From CALANV01 sp036381615 (GTDB lineage Bacteria; Pseudomonadota; Alphaproteobacteria; CACIAM-22H2): a stretch of 64,000 nt of DNA. The stretch lies in NCBI GenBank assembly GCA_036381615.1, contig DASVCL010000027.1, positions 134,671 through 198,670 of the forward strand. The letters run 5' to 3'. The translations under genes were made by a program, and so were the position numbers. The first letter of the stretch is position 1, and each line of letters begins with the position of its first letter. The notes beneath the pieces are model-generated. The model did no database searches, had not been told where the DNA came from, and saw only the letters and a list, made by a program, of their open reading frames with translations. Of the stretch, positions 25,876 through 33,430 are shown piece by piece.

Positions 25876-25914
25876 GCGCCAAAGGCCACGTTTCGGGGTC
25901 AGGATTGAACATTC

Positions 25915-25939
25915 AACCTTCGGCCGGCTACGCCGTTCC
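25915..25939 (-). promoter_or_regulatory. EcfG-like promoter (variant -10) of the DUF421 unit
   Basis: Minus strand GGAAC (25939-25935), 16-nt spacer, GGTT (25918-25915) in place of CGTT. The leader would be about 33 nt to the ATG at 25875, in line with the other sites; the variant base lowers confidence. Confidence 0.4.
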
Positions 25940-26014
25940 CGGACGAAGCGGGAGCATGAGAGGCTGTACGCCTTGAACCTGCACGACTTGCGGCTGGCGC
26001 GACCGCGCCGCAGC

Positions 26015-26434
26015 TCAGACCCTCGGGCTGCCGAGGATGACCGACGTCATCCGGGCCGGCGGATCGCTGGCCGGGAAAGAAGCTTCGGATGCCGCATCGG
26101 CAAGCGTGTCCGTGTCCATGCGTCCGTCCGGACCGGGGCTGTAGGCGGCATACCGGTCGCGCCCGAGCGGCCGCCGCCGGAACCGCCCGGCAAAGCGCCG
26201 TGGCGGCTTCTGCCCCATCGGGAGCCGGCGCAGCAGATACCAGGCCGCAAGCCCCGCGCCGAGCGCGATCGCGGCGAGCGGGAGCAGGACGCGGCCGCCA
26301 TGTCGTTCGATTCGCTCGACTTCGTGCCCGGCACGACCCGGCCGGCTTCGATCGCGTGTGATCGGCCCGGTGGGCGCGCCGGACGGGGCGACGGCGCGGG
26401 CGGCCTTGTCGGCGTCGGCGGATGCACCGGTCAT
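26015..26434 (-). CDS. One-pass membrane protein with basic flank and C-terminal SFPASDPP motif
   Basis: 139 residues: a polar N-terminus, a transmembrane helix (VLLPLAAIALGAGLAAWYLLRR), an Arg-rich stretch, and a C-terminus with EASFPASDPPARMTS, a short motif found at the ends of many small uncharacterised alphaproteobacterial proteins. I choose ATG 26434, with GAGG 7 nt upstream and a leader of about 30 nt from the EcfG-like site; ATG 26449 is an alternative. Function unknown; promoter and topology suggest an envelope stress role. Confidence 0.65.
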   Translation of the reverse strand: MTGASADADKAARAVAPSGAPTGPITRDRSRPGRAGHEVERIERHGGRVLLPLAAIALGAGLAAWYLLRRLPMGQKPPRRFAGRFRRRPLGRDRYAAYSPGPDGRMDTDTLADAASEASFPASDPPARMTSVILGSPRV

Positions 26435-26471
26435 CGCGATCCTCGGCATGAGTTGTTTTCTGGCCAAGCCA

Positions 26472-26496
26472 AACGGTAGCCGGCGTCTCGCGTTCC
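26472..26496 (-). promoter_or_regulatory. EcfG-like promoter of the one-pass membrane protein gene
   Basis: Minus strand GGAAC (26496-26492), 16-nt spacer, CGTT (26475-26472), giving a leader of about 30 nt to ATG 26434. The rest of the 310-bp divergent gap to the cold-shock gene holds a 10-bp palindrome TGCAATTGCA (26586-26595) and no further gene. Confidence 0.6.
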
Positions 26497-26744
26497 CGAC
26501 CGGCCGCGCGTTCATATCCGCCGCCGGTGCGACGGCGCGTCGAAGTTTCGCACCCGGATCGGGAACAACAGCCCGGCTCGTCTGTTGCAATTGCAGACGT
26601 ATGTGCCCACATGGTGTTGAAGTCATTGTCGCGTCCGGCACTGCCGATCCGCCTCTTCCGAGGCGCCTGTGACGAATCCCTGGCACGGCAATCCTCGCAA
26701 CGTTCGGGCGCTGCGTTGCGCAATTTCGATCAGGAGAGACGCCG

Positions 26745-26951
26745 GTGGCCATCGGTACCGTCAAGTGGTTCGACCCCGCCAAGGGTTACGGCTTCATCGA
26801 GCCGGACAGCGATTCGGACGACGTCTTCGTGCATCGTAGTGCCGTCGAAAGCGCCGGGATGGCCGGCCTCATCGAGGGCGATCGCGTGCGGTTCGAGCGT
26901 GTCGAGGCCGGCGGCCGGATCGCGGCGGCAAATCTGAAGCCCGTCGACTAG
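26745..26951 (+). CDS. Cold-shock-domain protein
   Basis: A 68-residue single CSD/OB-fold protein: GTVKWFDPAKGYGFIEPD (RNP1) and DDVFVHRSAV (RNP2), then DRVRFERVEAGGRIAAANLKPVD. It binds single-stranded RNA or DNA. Start is GTG with GGAGAG upstream. The acidic insert DSDSDD before RNP2 is unusual next to the other copies in this window. It heads a plus-strand run of small genes extending to 29095. Confidence 0.93.
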   Translation: MAIGTVKWFDPAKGYGFIEPDSDSDDVFVHRSAVESAGMAGLIEGDRVRFERVEAGGRIAAANLKPVD

Positions 26952-26991
26952 GCGCCCGCACCCTGATACCGGACACGGCCCGATTCCCGTC

Positions 26992-27312
26992 ATGAGTTTC
27001 TTCAACCTGAACGATCTCGACCGCGGTCATTCCGTGTCGTCGGGCCTGGGCGAATGTCAGCTGTGGTGTGCCGTCATCATTCGTGCCCTCGAAGACGCGC
27101 TCGGCAACCCGACCAGCATCAGCGACGCGATGGCGCGTGCGCGTGCGATCGAAGAGGCAAGGCACTGGTTCTTCAGCAACGATGCCGATTTTCGGCTCGC
27201 CTGCCACGCAGCCGGCTACGAACCCGACGTTCTGCGCCGGCGGGTGATGCGTTTGCTCGCGGCCGGCGCACCTCCGGCTCGACGCCGGACAGCAGCTCTT
27301 CCGACAACCTGA
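26992..27312 (+). CDS. Small alpha-helical protein, unrecognised
   Basis: 106 residues, no signal peptide or membrane segment. The middle (ISDAMARARAIEEARHWFFSNDADFRLACHAAGYEPDVLRRRVMRLLA) has the shape of a short helical unit seen in phage and plasmid hypotheticals ('ARxWFFSDD...F...C...AGxxPDxxR'), which looks DNA-binding-like but is uncharacterised. The basic, Pro-rich tail is variable. It lies 40 bp after the cold-shock gene and 13 bp before the next gene, suggesting one transcript. Confidence 0.6.
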   Translation: MSFFNLNDLDRGHSVSSGLGECQLWCAVIIRALEDALGNPTSISDAMARARAIEEARHWFFSNDADFRLACHAAGYEPDVLRRRVMRLLAAGAPPARRRTAALPTT

Positions 27313-27325
27313 AAGGAGATTCGCG

Positions 27326-27760
27326 ATGCCCGTTCATTCGATCCTCGTCGGTTTTCCCGCGGATGGATGGCGCGGCCCGGCGCTCGCAAACTGGGAGCCC
27401 GGCTTCGTGCAGGACGAATACCTGGCGCTGCGTACGCAGTCGACGGATGACGATGCGGAGTCGGACGCACAATGGATCGGTTGTCATCTCCGCGACATCG
27501 ACAGCGTGCGCTACTGCGCGGTCACGGACGACCGGGATCCGTCCTGCCTTCAGACTGCCTTCACGATTCGCGGCGCAGGCACGCTCTACGCGTATGCCTC
27601 GGAACAGTGTCTGGATCACCTGCGCGAGCAGGGCGTTTCCGCGACGGAAATGGATGCGGCGGACGTCGAGTCCTGCCGGATTCTCTGGGGCAAGATCTGC
27701 GACGCAAACCAGAACATGGCCGACCAGATCCGCGGCCTGGTCAATTCCGTGCCGGCCTGA
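27326..27760 (+). CDS. Hypothetical protein
   Basis: 144 residues, acidic, soluble, with several Cys (CHLRDIDS, YCAVTD, SCLQTAF, QCLDHLREQG, SCRILWGKICDANQN). No family recognised. The RBS GAAAGGAGA is strong and well placed. It is followed by the CarD gene. Six dispersed cysteines in a cytoplasmic protein could mean metal binding or redox sensing, which is only a guess. Confidence 0.6.
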   Translation: MPVHSILVGFPADGWRGPALANWEPGFVQDEYLALRTQSTDDDAESDAQWIGCHLRDIDSVRYCAVTDDRDPSCLQTAFTIRGAGTLYAYASEQCLDHLREQGVSATEMDAADVESCRILWGKICDANQNMADQIRGLVNSVPA

Positions 27761-27814
27761 CCGGCCACCTGCCGGGATCGGCGCTGTATTCGGATCCGGA
27801 CGCCGGAGAAAGCA

Positions 27815-28336
27815 ATGGATGCCAATTTCAAACTGAACGAACGGGTGGTGCACCCCAACCACGGGGTCGGCTTCATCGGGCGTACGGAACTGAAGCATAT
27901 CGCGGGCCAGGAGAGCCGCTTTATCGTCGTGGAGTTTCCGCGGACGATGCTGGTGCTCCGAATTCCCGAAGAGAAGCTGGCGCGCTCGGGGCTGCGAAGA
28001 CCGAGTTCCGTCCGCGAAATGCGTGCGGCGCTTTCGGTGCTGCCGGGCCGGCCGGTGGAACCGAAAGGCTCATGGTCGCACCGCGCCGCCGAATACGGTC
28101 AGCGCCTCAACAGCGGCGAGCCGAAACTCTTGGCCGAGATCGTGCGTGACCTGAACCAGCACCAGGGCCGCCGGTGGGCATCGGCCATTTATCACGAGGC
28201 GCGACTGCGGCTTGCGGAAGAGCTGGCCGTCGTCGACGACATCGCGATCACGCAGGCCGAATCGATGCTCGAGCAGCACCTCGTGGCGGACGGCGCCGAA
28301 GATGGGCGTCGGAGCCACGCGGCGCGGCAACGCTGA
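27815..28336 (+). CDS. CarD/CdnL-family RNA-polymerase-binding regulator
   Basis: 173 residues. The N-terminal beta domain LNERVVHPNHGVGFIGRTELKHIAGQESRFIVVEF... LRIPEEKLARSGLRR is the CarD/TRCF-RID-like RNAP-beta contact domain; the helical C-terminal part (RAAEYGQRLNSGEPKLLAEIVRDLNQH... LRLAEELAVVDDIAITQAESMLEQHL) is the CarD DNA-facing domain. It stabilises open promoter complexes. GCCGGAGAAAGC precedes the ATG. Whether this is the genome's main CarD or a paralogue cannot be told from the window. Confidence 0.9.
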   Translation: MDANFKLNERVVHPNHGVGFIGRTELKHIAGQESRFIVVEFPRTMLVLRIPEEKLARSGLRRPSSVREMRAALSVLPGRPVEPKGSWSHRAAEYGQRLNSGEPKLLAEIVRDLNQHQGRRWASAIYHEARLRLAEELAVVDDIAITQAESMLEQHLVADGAEDGRRSHAARQR

Positions 28337-28361
28337 CCCGAAATGGAGCGGGACCGGCGCA

Positions 28362-28655
28362 ATGTCGCATCCGATGACATCCATCGACCGGTCGGACGAT
28401 GCCGACGCCGACGCGTCGGCTTTGGCTGCGTATGTTGACGCCTACGGCAACGGCGCCGACCACGGCATGGCCCTGGACATCGCCATCAAGGCATGGAATG
28501 CGTGCCGTCCGGCCATCGATGCGACGTCGGCGCGCACCAGGGTAATGCGGCTGCTCGACCTTCACGCCGACGAGATCGGCGATCGCTTCGGCGGATCGTC
28601 ATGCGGATCGAACGCGCCGCGCCGCCGACGCAAGCCTTCCGCCGGGACCACGTGA
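28362..28655 (+). CDS. Small hypothetical protein
   Basis: 97 residues: an acidic N-terminus (SIDRSDDADADAS), a helical middle (AYGNGADHGMALDIAIKAWNACRPAIDATSARTRVMRLLDLHADEIGDR) and a basic tail. No known family. Its helical core resembles the 26992-27312 product only in style (helix ending in RVMRLL). It lies 25 bp after CarD and overlaps the next gene (GTGA), so it belongs to the same unit. Confidence 0.5.
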   Translation: MSHPMTSIDRSDDADADASALAAYVDAYGNGADHGMALDIAIKAWNACRPAIDATSARTRVMRLLDLHADEIGDRFGGSSCGSNAPRRRRKPSAGTT

Positions 28656-29095
28656 ACCGCAGTACCTCGGCCGGCGTGCGCCGGCGCCGTCTCGATCGCA
28701 CGATTTTTCTCGTGCTGGCCATCGGCCTGTTCGGCACCGCAGCGCCCGCGCAAGTGACGCCACAGGCGACGCCGATGGAAACGGGGCGCTCGCTCCTCGC
28801 CAAATGCCGGGCGGCGCTCACGGGCATGGAGGGGGGAGGCGGAAACGTACAGGACGCCGTGGATGCCGGCATATGCGTCGGCTATCTGCAGTCGGCGGCC
28901 GATGCCGGTGTCGCGGCCGGCGGCGCTCCCCGCTCCGGGGCCGCCGCATCAGGCTTCTGCATGCCGGGCGGCGTCGGACGCGAGGAACTCGTCCGGACCG
29001 TGGTCCGGTGGCTCGAGTCCGACGCGGGCCGTCTTGACGAGAACGCGAGCGATCTCGTACGCGCGGCCTACGTCGATACGTTCCCGTGCAACTGA
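28652..29095 (+). CDS. Secreted Rap1a/Tai-like protein
   Basis: 147 residues from a GTG that overlaps the upstream stop (GTGA) with GGGA nearby; a longer start at 28601 would bury the signal peptide. Signal-like segment RTIFLVLAIGLFGTAAPAQ, then a small helical domain with paired cysteines (AKCRAAL, GICVGYLQSAAD, FCMPGGV, DTFPCN) and VRTVVRWLESDAGRLDENASDLV. This fits the Rap1a/Tai family, periplasmic immunity-like proteins of type VI effectors in some species. No effector gene is next to it, so an immunity role is unproven. Confidence 0.7.
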   Translation: MNRSTSAGVRRRRLDRTIFLVLAIGLFGTAAPAQVTPQATPMETGRSLLAKCRAALTGMEGGGGNVQDAVDAGICVGYLQSAADAGVAAGGAPRSGAAASGFCMPGGVGREELVRTVVRWLESDAGRLDENASDLVRAAYVDTFPCN

Positions 29096-29147
29096 TATTC
29101 GTCTATGCGGCGCGGATCCGGATCGACGCCGGATACGCCGTTCCGGA

Positions 29148-29675
29148 TCATGCCTGATCTTCGACGAGACGGACGACGCGCGCCTCGGGCCCCTTCGCCG
29201 CGATCACGACCATGCCGATCACGTGCTGATCCTTCTCGAGGATCGCGAGGCCGGACTGGCGCAGCACCTTGGCACTGACGAACACGTCGTCGGCGCCGTC
29301 CTGGCGCGCAAGAAAACCGTACCCCCTGATCGAGCAGTACCAGCGGACCGTGCAGGGCACGGCCGTCGCGCCTTCGATCTCCGCTGCATCGTGGAGCGGC
29401 GTTCCGGCCCGCGGCCTTGGACGCGCGACGCCGCCATGCATCTCCATCACGCGCAGCACCTGCGGTCCCTTCTTGCCGGGACCGATTTCGCACACCAGTT
29501 CTGCCCCTTCCCCCGGCGCCACAAGCCCCGCCGCTTCCAGCGCCGCCATGTGCAGAAAGGCATCGGGCGAACCGTCCACGGGGGACACGAATCCGAAGCC
29601 CTTGGTCGTGTTGAACCATTTGACCCTGGCCTGCGTCACGCGGCCGCTCCCCGGCAGCTGGTACGGGTTGGTCAT
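29148..29675 (-). CDS. Double cold-shock-domain protein
   Basis: 175 residues with two CSDs in tandem. The first (about 15-73) has ARVKWFNTTKGFGFVSP and DAFLHMAALEAAG; the second (about 107-173) has CTVRWYCSIRGYGFLARQ and DDVFVSAKVLRQSG. The second copy is degenerate in RNP1 (WYCS for WFN). A Gly/Arg-rich linker (GGVARPRPRAGTPL) joins them. Double-CSD proteins of about 170-200 residues are typical of alphaproteobacteria. It is convergent with the Rap1a-like gene. Confidence 0.92.
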   Translation of the reverse strand: MTNPYQLPGSGRVTQARVKWFNTTKGFGFVSPVDGSPDAFLHMAALEAAGLVAPGEGAELVCEIGPGKKGPQVLRVMEMHGGVARPRPRAGTPLHDAAEIEGATAVPCTVRWYCSIRGYGFLARQDGADDVFVSAKVLRQSGLAILEKDQHVIGMVVIAAKGPEARVVRLVEDQA

Positions 29676-29714
29676 GCGATCATCTCCTGTTTGCGGAAGG
29701 GAACGGTCGTCAGC

Positions 29715-30041
29715 TCATGCATCGCGATCGTTCTCGTCGACATCGATTGCCGGCTCGAGAGTCTCGTCCGCATCGACGACGTCGTCGATCTCGACGTCCT
29801 CGGCTTCCTCGGCTTCCGTTTCCGGTTCGGCCGCTGCCGATGCGGCCACGGGTTCGGCCGCAACGCGCGTGAACGGCGCCCGTCGGTCTTTCCGGGGACC
29901 GCGGCCATCGGAGGCCAGCAGCACGACCGGCGTGTGCTTGACGCCGCATTTCGGACAGATGATCGGCGTCCGCCTCATGTCGTAGAACGCGGCGCCGCAA
30001 TCCGTGCACCTTCGCTTCGTGCCCCAGCGCTGATCGGCCAT
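29715..30041 (-). CDS. TIGR02300-type zinc-ribbon protein with acidic tail
   Basis: 108 residues. N-terminal zinc ribbon CTDCGAAFYDMRRTPIICPKCG (Cys about 12, 15, 29, 32), then a basic stretch and a strongly acidic tail (AEPETEAEEAEDVEIDDVVDADE...). This is the family signature of alphaproteobacterial TIGR02300 proteins; function unknown. The zinc ribbon plus acidic tail resembles small RNA-polymerase or ribosome-associated factors. It lies between two cold-shock genes. Confidence 0.88.
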   Translation of the reverse strand: MADQRWGTKRRCTDCGAAFYDMRRTPIICPKCGVKHTPVVLLASDGRGPRKDRRAPFTRVAAEPVAASAAAEPETEAEEAEDVEIDDVVDADETLEPAIDVDENDRDA

Positions 30042-30231
30042 CGATTCGGTTTCTCCTCTCGGGGTTGCAGGGAACGGACCGGCTTTCGGCCGCTCGGGAT
30101 GACGGAAGGCGCACTTGGGCGGCGGGATGATCCGTCGGACATCCCGGTGCCCTCCGCACCTGGCACGTCGCGCCTGCCGGGACGCGTGGTCGCGCCCGGC
30201 CGTTCGTCAGTATCGTGAACGGCGCCGCTGC

Positions 30232-30441
30232 CTATACGGCGGTCGAAAGATTTTCGGCCGAGTATTTTCCGTTCTTTCCCTGGACGCGCTCGTACCGAAC
30301 GCGCTGGCCGTCATTGAGCGTCCGCATCCCGGCCTTCTCGACCGCGGAAATGTGGACGAACACATCGGATCCACCGTCCTCCGGCTGGATGAAACCGAAA
30401 CCCTTCGTCGCGTTGAACCACTTGACTGTGCCGATCGCCAT
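30232..30441 (-). CDS. Cold-shock protein
   Basis: A 69-residue canonical CspA-type protein, GTVKWFNATKGFGFIQPEDGG and SDVFVHISAVEKAGMRTLNDGQRVRYERVQGKNGKYSAENL. It should bind and melt RNA. The 356 bp upstream contain no gene and could hold a long 5' leader of the type that cold-shock mRNAs often have. Confidence 0.95.
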   Translation of the reverse strand: MAIGTVKWFNATKGFGFIQPEDGGSDVFVHISAVEKAGMRTLNDGQRVRYERVQGKNGKYSAENLSTAV

Positions 30442-30798
30442 TCTCGTCTCCGTGCCGTCGTGGAAATGCGTGCGGCCGTGCTCTCACGGAGCGCCGCAAT
30501 ATTCTCGAATGTGACTTGAATGCAGACCCGCCACGCGGGCTTGGCACGCAAGGCCAGCCAAGAAAACGGATTCAGCCTATGCCTCGCACGGAGGGCTGTC
30601 AATCAGCCCATACGCATGGTCGCCGATCAAAGGATGTGCAAGGCAGCGCTTCGAGGACCGCCGTCATCGGCCGCCCGCGTCGCGGCGCCGTCGAACGGCC
30701 CGTCCGATTCGTACATTGCGCGGGGATCCGTATCTCGTATCCGATCGAGCGAACCCGGTCTTGGACGCGATCCGCCCCCGTTGCGGCCAGGGTGCGGC
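30442..30798. other. Intergenic region upstream of the cold-shock gene
   Basis: 357 bp between a minus-strand csp gene and azlD. No open frame with a ribosome-binding site. It probably contains the csp promoter and a leader of unknown length. No EcfG-type box was found. Confidence 0.4.
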
Positions 30799-31113
30799 TT
30801 ACGACATGAAGCCGATCGCGTGACGCCAGGCTGCCGCGACCACGATGCCGACGGTGATCGCCGCGATGGCGCTTCGCGTGACGATCATGACGCCGAGGGC
30901 AACGGTCGCCGCCGCCGCCGATGCAGCGTCGCCCTTCACGATCGCCGGCACCACCAGGGCGACCAGGACCGAGCTGGACAGGGATCTCAGAAACGCTTCC
31001 GTCCGCGGCGTGATGGTCATGAAGCTAGCAAGCCAGACGCCGCCCGCGCGCGTGGCGTACGTAACCGCCGCCATGCCGATGACGGCGAGCAGGGCTTCCG
31101 CCTCAGCGATCAT
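30799..31113 (-). CDS. azlD: AzlD-family branched-chain amino-acid exporter subunit
   Basis: A 104-residue membrane protein with three or four helices (ALLAVIGMAAVTYATRAGGVWL, SLSSSVLVALVVPAIVKG, AAAATVALGVMIVTRSAIAAITVGIVVAAAW). TYATRAGGVWLAS is the AzlD landmark. The start at 31113 lies inside the end of azlC (11-bp overlap), which fixes the start and shows coupling. With AzlC it forms a branched-chain amino-acid/azaleucine exporter. Confidence 0.88.
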   Translation of the reverse strand: MIAEAEALLAVIGMAAVTYATRAGGVWLASFMTITPRTEAFLRSLSSSVLVALVVPAIVKGDAASAAAATVALGVMIVTRSAIAAITVGIVVAAAWRHAIGFMS

Positions 31114-31810
31114 GACGGAGCGCGCCGACGATGCCGCCGGCAAGACCGCCGACGACGACGTACCAGCCGGGCGGCAGCAGATCGGCGGCCACCACCGCCG
31201 CCCCTGCCGCGGCAAGCCACGGGAGGACGTCGTCGCGCCCCCGCCAGAGACCGATCAGAATCGTCAGGAAGTACACCGTTATCAGGACGTCGAAGCCGTA
31301 TCGGGACAGGTCGCCGAGATCCGATCCGACCAGCGCACCGATTGCCGTGCCGGCGAGCCAGACGATCCACAGCACGATGCCGCTTCCCACGAGAAAGCCG
31401 GCATCGCGTTCGCCGCTCTCATATGCCTTGGTCGCGAGGGCCCAGTTCGGATCGCTGAGGACCCCCACGATGGCGAAGCGCTGGCGCGGCGGACAGGCCG
31501 AGAGCCACGGATAGAGCGCCGCACCGAGAAGAAGGTGCCGGGCATTGACCGCAAACGTGGTCAGGAGGATCGGGATCAGGGCGAGCGGTGCCGTCCAGAG
31601 ATCGAGCGCGCTGAACTGCGAGGCGCCGGCGAACACGAGCGCGCTCATCAGGATCGCGAGTGCCGGCGATACGCCCTTTTCGATCGCGGCCGCGCCGAAG
31701 GCGATGCCGAACGGGACGACGAAGATGGCGAGCGGAAGCATGCGGCGGAAACCGTTCCGCACCCCGCGCCACGACACGTGACCGGCATGCCGCAATCCGC
31801 CTTCGGCCAT
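31103..31810 (-). CDS. azlC: AzlC-family branched-chain amino-acid exporter
   Basis: A 235-residue polytopic membrane protein. MLPLAIFVVPFGIAFGAAAIEKGVSPALAILMSALVFAGASQFSALDLW and NARHLLLGAALYPWL are diagnostic of AzlC. AGAGGAA precedes the ATG, and a perfect 8+8 inverted repeat lies 17 nt upstream (31827-31848). Co-transcribed with azlD. Confidence 0.92.
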   Translation of the reverse strand: MAEGGLRHAGHVSWRGVRNGFRRMLPLAIFVVPFGIAFGAAAIEKGVSPALAILMSALVFAGASQFSALDLWTAPLALIPILLTTFAVNARHLLLGAALYPWLSACPPRQRFAIVGVLSDPNWALATKAYESGERDAGFLVGSGIVLWIVWLAGTAIGALVGSDLGDLSRYGFDVLITVYFLTILIGLWRGRDDVLPWLAAAGAAVVAADLLPPGWYVVVGGLAGGIVGALRHDR

Positions 31811-31826
31811 TGCCGCGATTCCTCTT

Positions 31827-31848
31827 TATAACCACCTACATGGTTATA
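31827..31848 (-). promoter_or_regulatory. Operator-like palindrome upstream of azlCD
   Basis: TATAACCA (31827-31834), 6-nt spacer, TGGTTATA (31841-31848): perfect arms in AT-rich DNA between the azlC RBS and its promoter. It is well suited to a dimeric repressor (MarR- or GntR-like spacing). No such regulator gene is adjacent. On the minus strand its centre contains ATG directly followed by TAG, a start-stop pair. Confidence 0.6.
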
Positions 31849-31998
31849 GTGCGACGAGCGGCGGACCCGCGTCAACCGCCCTGGCGGCTGCGGCTTCGAG
31901 CTGTTCACCGGATATGGCCGGCGTGCAGGCGCGGCAGTGCCGCGCGCGCGGCGGCCGCGCCGGATCCCTCAAGCCGCACATCCGTCGCTGGCCGCCGT

Positions 31999-33060
31999 TC
32001 AGCGCAGGATCAGGCCGGGAGATCCGCCCTTCTCCTGGGTGAACTCGACCTTCGCGCCCGCCCGGCTGAACCCCTCGATGCGGCTGATCATGGTCTGCAC
32101 GCGGTTGCGCAGCATGTGGTTCTGCATGACGTACTCGCGCCGCTCCATGATCCCGTCCGCCCCGCGCTGGTCGAAATGGCTGAGCGCCTGCCGGTGGGCA
32201 TCCTGGATGGCGGCAACCGACCGGTCCGGGACCTGGAATATGCCCAGCCGCTGCTGGACGACCGGCGGTATGACCGCGTCGAGATCCGCGATCGGCTGGG
32301 TGACGACGACGGTCTGGCCGGCGGCGAGTGCATCGAACAGGCGCGTCGAAACATCGCGGTCGATCGGCAGGACCAGGGAGCATTTGTAGCCCAGCCATTC
32401 CCGCAGGCGTTCGGCCCGGCTCTTGCCGAAGTATCGCTGCCGGTCATCGGCGGGCATCAGCAGGACCTCGGCATCGAGCATTGCGGCCTCGAGCGCGCGC
32501 AGGAATTCCGTCCGAGCCGAAAAGCCGTACGCCACATACGGGCAGAACAGCCTGTCGCTGCGCTCCGCGGATACGGCCGCCGTCGTCGCGTCCAGCAGTT
32601 CGGACGTCGTCCACTGCGCGCAGCAGGCCGGTACGTGCCCGCCGAGAATCGAGACGGGATTCGTGATCACGCCGCGCGCGTAGTTGTGGCTGGCGAAGAC
32701 GAAGTCGAACGCCAGCGCGGTATGCAGATTCTCGGCGTGGGCGAGGTGATTGTTCCAGAACCAGCCGGCCATCACGCCGGCAAATCCCTTGAGACGAAGG
32801 TTCCACGCATAGCCGGCGAGATTGCTTCCGTGCGCGGTGAGAATGAGGACGTCGGCGTCGTCCACGCCGTCGCAACCGACCTCGATCCGCTCCGTGCCGA
32901 GCGCCGCGAGCTCGCGGCCGATCTGATCCGGGAAATACCTGAGTCGGGCCGTTTCGCCGGACGGCTTGAAGACGATCTTGATCCTGGGCTTGGAGAAGAC
33001 CTGCTTGACCGTCCCGTTGATGAACCGCGCACGCGCGGCTGGCAGTGGTTCCGTATTCAT
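31999..33060 (-). CDS. Putative glycosyltransferase, GT4-like C-terminal half
   Basis: 353 residues, soluble. A Rossmann-like middle has FCPYVAYGFSARTEFLRALEAAMLDAEVLLMPADDRQRYFG and STRLFDALAAGQTVVVTQPIADLDAVIPP; the latter matches the 'LFEALAxGxPVV' nucleotide-sugar loop of GT-B glycosyltransferases. The N-terminal half is less typical and no DxD is seen. The substrate is unknown. It stands alone between azlC and a sensor kinase. Confidence 0.5.
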   Translation of the reverse strand: MNTEPLPAARARFINGTVKQVFSKPRIKIVFKPSGETARLRYFPDQIGRELAALGTERIEVGCDGVDDADVLILTAHGSNLAGYAWNLRLKGFAGVMAGWFWNNHLAHAENLHTALAFDFVFASHNYARGVITNPVSILGGHVPACCAQWTTSELLDATTAAVSAERSDRLFCPYVAYGFSARTEFLRALEAAMLDAEVLLMPADDRQRYFGKSRAERLREWLGYKCSLVLPIDRDVSTRLFDALAAGQTVVVTQPIADLDAVIPPVVQQRLGIFQVPDRSVAAIQDAHRQALSHFDQRGADGIMERREYVMQNHMLRNRVQTMISRIEGFSRAGAKVEFTQEKGGSPGLILR

Positions 33061-33430
33061 TTGCTTCGGTGGTTGGAGAAAGACGCCAAGGCGACCGGTA
33101 TCCGCCGCCCCGACGCGGGCTCAAGTCTCGCGACCATACCCTCAGAGGCCGCCCCGGACCAAGAAGGACCGGGGGTCATCGCGCGATGCGGACACCCGGC
33201 CCATGGTCCATGGCGGCGGTCGCCCCCGAACGTGGCCGGGCATGCGAAGAGACGTCGCGCCCCGCGCCCGAGCCGGGTGCCGCCCCATCGCGCCGCCGCT
33301 GAACCCGGAAGGCGCCTCGCGCGTTAATGCGTCTCGTATAGAAACTCGGCGGCTGCGGGCTTCCGGCCGGTCGCTCGGGCACTGAACTGAAGACGCGGCG
33401 GGCGCATGCGATCACGTTCGGCCGGGGGCA
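33061..33430. other. Divergent intergenic region, glycosyltransferase-like gene / sensor kinase
   Basis: 370 bp with no supported gene; it holds the divergent promoters. I see no EcfG-like box or strong palindrome. Confidence 0.4.

Noticed and set aside
26562..26586. GGAAC-N16-TGTT upstream of the cold-shock gene at 26745
   Set aside because: The -10 box deviates and the leader would be about 150 nt; possible for a csp mRNA, but not strong enough to call.
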